From the NCBI RefSeq assembly GCF_009905375.1, contig NC_133647.1, positions 168,996,275 to 169,060,274 on the forward strand: 64,000 nt of DNA, given 5' to 3'. Positions 56,288 to 64,000 of the stretch are shown piece by piece. A program made the translations under genes and the position numbers. Below the pieces are notes generated by a model, which was not told the DNA's origin, searched no databases, and saw only the letters and a list, made by a program, of their open reading frames with translations. The DNA is from Apium graveolens. Lineage: Eukaryota; Streptophyta; Magnoliopsida; Apiales; Apiaceae. Numbering within the stretch: position 1 is the first letter of the stretch; the number at the start of each line of letters is the position of its first letter.

Positions 56288-57821
56288 TGTAAGTGTAGGT
56301 GCCCTAGAGGCAATACATTATTCTTTTAAATCTTAATGTCAGTTGATCATTCAATAAATGTATTTATTATGACCTTAATTACTGCGATATTTTGTTAGCA
56401 TAATAAATGTCCTTAGAATCATGATATACATTGTAAAGTTTAAGTACATGACTTGAACTTGAGATTATATAATATATCATATTCTTAAAGGTCTCTAGTC
56501 AAGTATTATTATATAGGACAATAATAATACATAGATAGACTAGTATGTTGTTTGACAAGATAACCACATCTCATTGGTTATAAGTATGGGGATACTAAAG
56601 TCAATATATAGGTACATGTGAGAGTACATGGTACTGGACAGACACACAGTGAGATTCTTCATGTTTAATAAAGTCATAAAAAAGACTCACAGTGATAATG
56701 GTGTAACGATCCTTTGACTTGAAATCATTATATTTATATACGAGAATTAATATACTTTGACTACATTAAAAGTTACTTTTGATCGGGTGATGATAAAAGT
56801 GGACATCGGGTATATCATGAGTCGTATGAGAAATATGAATGATAGATAAAGGATTTAACCCTCGTATAATTAGGAGAGATATTATTGGCCTCTTGATTGA
56901 GTGAGATTATAAAAAGCATGACCATGCTCAAATAATGATTTGTCTTGATAGTCTACTCATGGATCAAGTAAACCCGGATTAAATGTTGAAGAGGATGACT
57001 AAATACATGTCTCGAGTTTAATCTATAATATGTATGTTTAAAGAGATTATATTACACGAAAAACATTAATCACGAAAGGTTTTATCTAATCACGATTTAA
57101 TTATTGTTTAATTGGGTAACAATGATGTATTACTAGATACCGCTCATTGTTTATAATTTTATTAGAGAATAAAATTATTGCCAATTAAATAATAGCCTAT
57201 AGGGTCACACAAATAGAGCACTTAATGGAATAGTTAATTTAAATTATGGATTTAAATTAATTGATGATTATTTGAATTTTATTATAATTAAGTAAGACTT
57301 AATTGAGATAATATAAATTCGAATTAAAGGGAATGTTTTTTTTTGCCCATAATAATTAAGTATGACTTAGTTATTAATTAAATAATAGAAATTCATTTTT
57401 ATTATTTAATCCTATACCTACTAGGGTTGGGCTTTGCTGTTATGGGCCTTTTAATCAATCATTATAAATAGATAATGATAGGTTAAAGAGGTTGGAAGGT
57501 TTTGGAGAAAACCCTAGTAGCAAAGAGAGGCAGAGGCAATTCGGATCGTCAAGAAGGAGGCTAGTACATCCATTCCGTAGTCAAGTTCGTGAGACGTTCT
57601 TGGAGGTGCTCGTGTGGATACCATAGAGGTATTTCTCTGAGAGGTAGACACAAAGCGTGATAGCTAGGATCTCCATTGAGTTCGTGAAAGTCAAGCTCTT
57701 GAAAGGTATGATTCGTTATCTCCATAATCTGCCAACAATTATACATGGATCATGTTCTTGGGTTTCAAAATTTTGTTTTATTTACGTTTATCCGCTGCAT
57801 TTTATGCCTCGGAACCCAACA
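56288..57821. mobile_element. Solo LTR, 1,534 bp
   Basis: It starts TGTAAGTGTAGGTGCCCTAG and ends CGGAACCCAACA, with exact ATATC duplications on both sides (56283-56287, 57822-57826). The GCCCTAGAGGCAAT phrase near the start and GGAACCCAACA at the end recall a widespread plant copia LTR group. No internal region remains and no coding region is present. Confidence 0.85.
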
Positions 57822-57930
57822 ATATCATCTCGAGAAAGATTCCTAAATAAATTCTTAAATCAAAATATATAAAATATGACAAAATATAAAGCTCCAACAA
57901 GTTTCCAAGGAACTCTTAAATTTTTAAAAG

Positions 57931-58510
57931 TGTAATAACTCCAATTTTTGGAAAGATTTGAAACCCTGATGAATAGTAACTTTTGCTGATTATGCTGATC
58001 AAGGAGAATTATCAGACCACATTATATAAGAGTACTGTTATGGAAATTCTGAGATCGTATTATTATTTCATAAAGTAAATGAGTGTATGTAAAGGTCGTC
58101 AGAATTCGAATCCGGACACTTTGATTTTTCCCGAAAATCCACCAAATGCCGAAAGAATTAAGTATAAGGTAACATTATTACAAGGATTTAAATTCAAGAA
58201 TTATACGAGAGGGTCATTAAGGAATATAAAATATTAGGAAAGGTTTAGGGAAGCTCAAGTAATGAGATCTCAGATATGATCCCTCAAATGATTAACGAGA
58301 ATGAGAGTTAAGCGAACCGTAAAATAAATAAGCGATAAAGAGACAAGCTTGTACAAGAAGTCATGGATTATGACATCATCGAACCACAAGATAAAGACAT
58401 GTGGAATGGAAGTGACATAGGGATTATGAAGTAAGCATGATTAGTAGATATTTTACAAGAATGATTTGTGACCATGCATTTAAACTTTGGTTAGTGTTAA
58501 CTAAGATAAC
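57931..58510 (+). mobile_element. Ty3-type LTR (TGTAATAAC family), interrupted
   Basis: TGTAATAACTCCAATTTTTG opens a block homologous to the minus-strand LTR at 1-1211. It is cut at 58511 by the LTR of copia-3; its continuation would lie beyond the window on the far side of that element. No coding region is present. Confidence 0.6.
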
Positions 58511-59847
58511 TGTTAGGTAATGAATTACACACAGAGGGGGGGGGTGAATGTGTTTTTGTGTTTTTGTGTTTTATGTTTTTCTTGAATCTTTTATGGTGGT
58601 GAACAAAGTAAATTAAATCTTGCAGTAAGATGTGTTAAAACTGAAATTAAACAAGCAATAACAGTGAACATAAATCTTTCAAAACTCACTTAATTTTATA
58701 TTAAAATTAAGAATGTTTTGCTACAAAATTTCTAGGCTCTTTGTTGATAAAGAGCTTAGCTTCTTCCTTAAGAGAATACAAGATTTTTCTTATTTAAATT
58801 GTTACATCTAACAAAGGACCAGTGTTAACTTTATATGATAGTTAACTACTGGTTTACACAATGTGTAATAAGAGATGCTATTCACTTTAGTAAACTGTCA
58901 CTAATCATTCCACTTTAGGAAAAGTATATCTTCCATTTCTGGCTTAGCATATCTTTGCATACTGTGTTAACTTTGATCTTCCTTTGTCAGTTAATCTTCA
59001 CCCTTCATCTTGCACACTCTTCAAGCTGCTTTTTGTAGACTTGTCAATCCAATTGGTTGGATTGTTTGTTGATTGTTAATCTTGGATATTGAACTGGTCT
59101 GCAATTTTTACTTTGAGATTTTACCTCGAGATCTCCAGTTAGGCATATAGAGAACTTGACATCTCGATAAGTATATTGGCTTATCGAGATCTCTAATACT
59201 CCATAGTTGATTTGACTTGTAGAGGTCTCTGAGTTCTCTATAAGAGAATTTAGCTTATTGAGATCTCTCAACTTCATATCTTCAATCTAGCTTATCGCTC
59301 TTCTGAGTTCTCTAGTGACTTGTTGACTTGTCGATAACTCAGAGTTCTCTAGTCAAATTTGACTTGTCGATAACTCAGAGTCCTCTAGTGAATTTTGACT
59401 TGTCGATAACTCTGAGTTCTCTAGTGAAGAAAATGACTTGTCGATATCTCCAATATTCATGTCTTCAATTTGGCTTGTCGATATCTCTGAGTTCTCTAGT
59501 AGCTTTCCTGACTTCTCTATAAGTCATTCTGGAGTTCTCGAATGACTTCTCTATAACATTAAATCTGTGACTTGTAGAGATCTTGACTTAGAATATTTTT
59601 CTCAAAACAGATTTATTTAACTCCAAGCTTCTTCATAAATCTTCTAAGGCATGATCTTCTTAATCTTCTTCCATATAGAATTCTTAGGCTTGATATTGTT
59701 TAAAGAAAAAGACTCCAGTCTGCTCTTTGACATTTTTACATACTTTAAATATTACAATATAAAATGCAAACTAAGATTACAATACAACTTACTTAAGGTT
59801 GTCAATTTGACTTAGTCTTGTTAAGTACAGGCATGTCTAGCACAACA
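58511..59847 (-). mobile_element. 3' LTR of copia-3 (1,337 bp)
   Basis: The plus strand begins TGTTAGGTAATG and ends CTAGCACAACA, followed by the complement of a TTGGGGGAGAT polypurine tract (59848-59858). This makes it the 3' LTR of an element whose body runs rightward off the window. The GGGGGGTGAATG stretch near 58545 is the counterpart of that in other copia LTRs. The other LTR and the second TSD (expected ataac, as at 58506-58510) are outside. Confidence 0.8.
59300..59560. repeat. Tandem GACTTGTCGATAACTC repeats in the copia-3 LTR
   Basis: Units of about 36 bp, GACTTGTCGATAACTC followed by AGAGTTCTCTAGTGAA, start near 59325, 59361, 59397 and 59434, with looser GACTTGT / GAGATCTCT copies out to 59150 and 59590. 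They occupy the presumed U3. Confidence 0.8.
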
Positions 59848-60005
59848 ATCTCCCCCAATTTGTGAGAAGATTGCTTAACACAAATTCATGCATGTTAACA
59901 AGACTAACCCCAAGTTAAAATGGAAAATAAAGTTAATACATAAAATTGACACAATTACAACTTTTATACATTAGGAGATTTACAGAGTTTGAATAGTTAC
60001 AAACA

Positions 60006-60905
60006 TCAGGTAAAGACTGTTTTTGCTTCAGCTTCTTTTCTAATGAGATCCTTTAAGTAATCAAAAATTTCAAGTTCTTCTATAATAGGTGTCCCACTTA
60101 GAGCTTCTACAAGTTTGAGTCTTTCTTCCTTTGGATAACCACTGTCTAGTAAATCAATCCTAAATCTTGAGAATTTGCCAACTTTAATGTTTAAAAACTT
60201 TCCATCCTTAGAGATTATGCTCATTCCTTTGGCCTTCAGTTCTTCTGATCTTTTTATGAACATTTCAATCTCCTCATCATACTTCCTTATCCTCTCTTCA
60301 TATTCAGCCTTATTCCTTTTTCTTCTTTATTCCCTTTCAATCAACCATTCAGCCAAAATTGATCTTCATGTTCTTGTAGCAGTATTATTATCTTTTAGCA
60401 AGCTTATCATTCTCTTAATTTCTGTGGGAGAGAGAGAGTTCATTAAAGTACAACCAAGGAATGTGAAGGACCCATCTTCATAGTAAATTCTAACTTCCCT
60501 TAGAGATACAACCCAGACTCTAACTATTTCCTCAGCTAGTTGTTGAAAATAATCTTCATCGGAAGTGCACCAATTTAAAGGTAGAAAGTCACTTTGCTTG
60601 AAACAGTTCCAGATGGCCCTTTCATTAACTTGTACTTTTTCAGCATCCTTAGCCTTCTTAGGTTTCCTCCCAACAGTTTTGTAGTGAATTTTGAGTGAAG
60701 GCTTATCTAAAGGTAAGTTTGTGATTTTCTTGAGAGATGTTTGGTTTGAGGTGATTGGTGTTTTTCGAAAGGTGTTTGCAGTTTGTTTGTATAGAAACTT
60801 TGGCTTAGAGGTTAGAGGTGGTTTGGTGATTGAGGTTGTTGGCTTTGAGAGTTGAGCTAGAGTTGTTTGGATTTTTAGGGTTTGTTGTGGTTCTGAGCCA
60901 TCATG
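60006..60905 (-). pseudogene. C-terminal part of the copia-3 accessory ORF
   Basis: A frame offset from the preceding segment reads from about 60900 through a Pro/Thr/Lys-rich stretch to a compact domain (EEIVRVWVVSLREVRIYYED near 60500), then a Glu/Lys-rich helix, ending at a stop at 60006. TGA near 60380 and TAA near 60330 interrupt it; the last 85 codons (60006-60263) are open. An aromatic-Asp-Gly-Ser segment followed by helices recalls the end of the copia-1 large ORF in layout, not demonstrably in sequence. Confidence 0.5.
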
Positions 60906-60908
60906 CCT

Positions 60909-63044
60909 TTATTTGCTTCTCCTTTCTCTTCTCCTTTTCTTGTCACCGTCCTTCTTCTCATCCTCCTTTTTCTCTTCTTGACTCTTGTCCTTGCTGCCAG
61001 TTGCTTTGGAAGCTTGACTTGGATTTGAGCCAGAAGGCTTTTGTTTGTCATCCTTCTGCTCATCATCATCCCTGTCTTTTCTTAGATTGTATTGAGTGTT
61101 TGGCAGCATGGTGTCAGGATTTAAGAGATATATGTCCAAAATCTTTATCATCTCAACATCCTCATGCTTCTTGTTCCTTTTGTACTTTAAATTAGACTGC
61201 AAGGTCATGATCAGCCTCATGTTTGATCTGACACAATGTTTAGGAACAAGGAGATGTCTGGCTTGTTTGATTGTTGGACAGACATAAACTATTCCTTGGT
61301 TTGGATATAGATAGGCTTCTGGAAAAGCTGCTATCTGTGCCTTTTTGAGCTCTTGGAGAAGTTGAGTGTCTTATGGAATAACTGGATTCACTCTGTCAAT
61401 AATTACATCCAGTTCAGATGCTCTTAAAGTTTGAAGATTTGTGAGAGTCACCTGAAGACACCTGTCCACACCACAATCATTGATGTTCATGATAATCCTT
61501 TTCTCCAAAAAGTTATCAATTTTTACCACCACTGCCCTTATGAAGTTGATGTTCTTGGCCAAAGCTTTCTTGCCGGTCACATAGTTGTTTAGAAGAGACA
61601 CTCTTAGTGCTGCAAGAAGGTCATTGAATTCCTGATCTTGATTAGGTCCTTCTACAACCCTTTGAAGTCTTTCTTGTCCAACATCAATTTGAGCATTTAA
61701 GCTTTGACCAACCTGAATGGGCTCTTTAGATTTTGCCTTAGCATCTCTAGATTGTTGAATCCTATCCTCAATCTCCCCCTTAGTCTTGGTGACAGGCATG
61801 AAGAGGGGAGTTGGTAACTCTGGCCTTATTTGTTCAGGTAAAGAGGGTAGTGGTATGTTAAGCTTCCCCATGATGGCTCCCAAAGCAACAGAATTCTGCA
61901 TTTGAAGATGCTTGTGAGAGTCCACCAGGGTCTGGATATTTGATTGTTGACTCTTGACTAGAGAAGTCAAGGCTTGGACTTGTGCATTTAGAGAAGTATT
62001 GAAGGTCTGCAAGTCTGAGACTTGTTGTTGAAGAGATTGGATTTGAAGATTTGTAGAGGTTGAGCCTGGCTTATGAGAGCTTGTAGATGATGAGGAGCTA
62101 AAAGTTGCTTCCACAACCTGTTTGATGCCATCCATAAGCAAGGCAGAAGGCTCATATCTGCTCTGGTGAAGCTGTTCTAGTTTGACCTTTAAGTCATTTG
62201 TATTGGTGATTTGCTTTTGGACTACTACATGAAGAGCAATGAAGGATTGTTTGAGATTTTTGACCTCTTTTCCAATGGTAGTCAGATCCATCCTTGTCAT
62301 TTGATCAGCAAAATGCTTGAACTTGGAGGTGATCTGGACTTGAGATGGTATGATCTCATCCATTTTCTCCTTCACCAACTTCCTTATCTTGTCTTCATGA
62401 CCAGTCAGCTTGAGTTCTAGAGATTTACCAAATATGTGAAAATCCTTGAGTTGAGCTTTGTAGACCTCAGTGACTGCATCATAGACATCCTGTGAAGTCA
62501 AGACCTTGGAATTGCTTCCAAGAATAGTGACATATTCATCCCTAAACCTAGCCAAGACTTGATCCATCTCCAATACAAAGTCTTGAGATAGCCATGCATC
62601 TACATTTCCATCTTGTTCTGCATCATTCACAATCTTCTCCTTCTGTTTTTCAACATCTTCATTGTATGTCAGCATTATGGCTTGATAGTCTTGACTGCTC
62701 ATGTTTGAAGTTAGTAGATGTTGTGAGATGTTTGCTAATCCAGAAATCTGCTCAACAAGAAGATCATCCACAGATGTTTGCAGCCATTGAGAGCGAAGGT
62801 GTTGTTGTTGAGGTTGTGAGGTTGAATGTTGCTGTGAAGTACCAGAACCACCTGTGACAGAAATCACAGTTTGACTCACAGATTTCTCTTTGTTTGTGAC
62901 AAGTTGTTGTTCCTCACATGTAGTGGGAACCTCCAATTGAATTGGAAGGGATTTGACTGGGTTACTATCATGTGCACCAGTCTCAAACCCTTGTGCTTCT
63001 TGCAAAGCACTGTCACATGAATGTGATAAACTTGCCTCTCCCAT
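60909..63044 (-). pseudogene. copia-3 accessory ORF, coiled-coil part (~711 codons)
   Basis: One reading frame from an ATG at 63044 (MGEASLSHSCDSALQEAQGF) runs to a stop at 60909 with a single TAA at 61371-61373. The N-terminal 90 residues are Gln/Ser/Thr-rich. Residues 90-560 are mostly helical with coiled-coil heptads (for example LQIQSLQQQVSDLQTFNTSL). The C-terminus is highly charged (DKSQEEKKEDEKKDGDKKRR). No enzymatic motif, signal or membrane segment is visible. Its place between pol (off-window) and the 3' LTR matches the large accessory ORF of copia-1 and copia-2. Confidence 0.6.
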
Positions 63045-63046
63045 AG

Positions 63047-63280
63047 TTATGGGTCATTGGAAATTGTACTCCTAGCATCAACTGCTAATGCAATTTCTGC
63101 TAGGGTTTTGAGGGGAGTTGTTCCTACATAAGGAACCTCTAATTGAATTAGAGAGGATTTAGATAGCTCCCCCTCAGGAGTACTACCCTCAAACCTAACA
63201 GTCTGTGAAGGCTGATTTGCACATGAAGGTGCATTTGTGACATCCATGGGGTCTTCAGTAAAAACTGATGAATCCCCCAT
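63047..63280 (-). pseudogene. copia-3 accessory segment (78 codons)
   Basis: The open frame starts MGDSSVFTEDPMDVTNAPSC and ends ISNDP. Its stop lies 2 bp before the ATG of the next segment, in a different frame. Its internal phrase (SLIQLEVPYVGTTP) is a diverged copy of one in the next segment (SLPIQLEVPTTCEE), with the DNA repeat visible at about 63128-63165 and 62928-62962. It is more likely part of one longer ancestral frame than a separate gene. Confidence 0.45.
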
Positions 63281-63303
63281 GGTTTTGATAGTGTCATCAA
63301 GAT

Positions 63304-63834
63304 CTACCCAGCAAGTAGCCTCTCACCATCTGATTGTAGTGTCTGGGTGGTGAGCAAGGTTTCTTGAAAGTCACTTGATTTAGCTTGCACTTGAGAAATG
63401 GATTCAAGTGCTGTAGGAGAGGACGAAATTTGTGAGATTAAGATTTGTTGCTCAGAATTGAGTGTTGGCAGCTCCCCCTGAATGGATGAGGGAACTTCAA
63501 TAGATGTGCTCTCACAGTGTTTGCCATCTTTATTTCTCCTACCATACACTTGAATTTCTTCAGGTGTCGGCTGTGTAGACTCTATACAGGGTGCATTGGA
63601 GTGAATGCTCTTTTCAATAGACACATCCTGTTGAGAGAATGTATCTAGAGTCTGTTTAGTTCCCATTTTTACAATTGCATCCTTTTGGGAGGATACAGAG
63701 GTGGTTTGAGTGGTCAACTCATATTTCTTACCCTTCTTTGTTCTCTTGACCAAAGGTGACTCAGCTTCTGTTTGATCCTTACCACTCGCATATATTACTG
63801 TTAGGGTTATCTCCTTTCTCTTCTTTTTACTCAC
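63304..63834 (-). pseudogene. copia-3 accessory segment, upstream part (176 codons)
   Basis: This open frame starts MSKKKRKEITLTVIYASGKD and is followed by a Ser/Thr/Gln-rich low-complexity protein ending SDGERLLAG. It is the next piece of the same accessory region. Upstream to the window edge (63835-64000) another readable frame ends in a TAA near 63884, so the ORF extends off the window. Confidence 0.45.
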
Positions 63835-64000
63835 TTCACCCTTTGAGAGGATGAAGTGGGTGGTTTCCTAGCTGCTAGTTAGTTTGAATAAATGGTCTCA
63901 GCTTGGGAAGGTCCCTGTGGGTATTCCTGTATTTGTACTTCCACAGGTTCAGGGACCATAGTTGTGCTAGACTGTGCATTTGATCTCATGTTAGGCATTG

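Noticed and set aside
59300..59560. CRISPR-like or satellite array
   Set aside because: The unit is imperfect, spacing is not spacer-like, and it lies inside an LTR of a plant retrotransposon.

Overview
The window looks like nuclear DNA of a dicot plant. The spliced genes, Ty1/copia elements primed by initiator-methionine tRNA, TRIMs, MULEs, hAT, SINE and Stowaway-type elements all point that way. The style of the copia gag and of the extra open reading frames after pol suggests an asterid, perhaps a campanulid such as Apiales or Asterales; that assignment is recalled from pattern and was not searched. There are no bacterial features, no CRISPR and no rRNA genes.

Only one stretch, about 25.0-30.8 kb, is a conventional gene island. 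It holds an intact three-exon cellulose-synthase-like D gene of the CSLD1/CSLD4 (pollen-tube) type and, upstream on the same strand, an RNA polymerase III subunit RPC6 gene. A compact gag-only LTR element (23128-24890, exact 5-bp TSD) sits about 125 bp after the CSLD stop codon.

Left of the island lies a nest of retroelements. A copia 5' end (1212-2402) is cut by a Ty3-type LTR (1-1211). A tRNA-Asp-primed, apparently non-autonomous element starts near 3.2 kb. It contains a tandem TRIM (4691-5720, TSD ATTAC) and a 13.3-kb copia element, here called copia-1 (5944-19233, TSD ATGTC). A non-autonomous hAT element (21202-22649) follows and carries a retroposon inside it.

Right of the island are a decayed MuDR-type MULE (30806-35765), a small MULE-like MITE interrupted by a SINE (36468-36970), a second full copia of the same family on the minus strand, here called copia-2 (37624-52189, with a solo LTR nested inside), two more solo LTRs, a SINE-like locus, a Stowaway MITE, a Ty3-type LTR, and the 3' part of a third long copia element (copia-3) that runs off the right edge.

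Two things go beyond routine TE annotation. First, the MULE carries, convergent to its broken transposase, an intact two-exon gene for a GRF zinc finger, coiled-coil, membrane-anchor protein, in the position mudrB has in maize MuDR. Second, copia-1 and copia-2 share a module after pol of two accessory genes, an 89-aa protein and an approximately 1,240-aa coiled-coil protein. Each is preceded in both copies by a TATA box and leader, so the module looks like independent transcription units carried by a retrotransposon.
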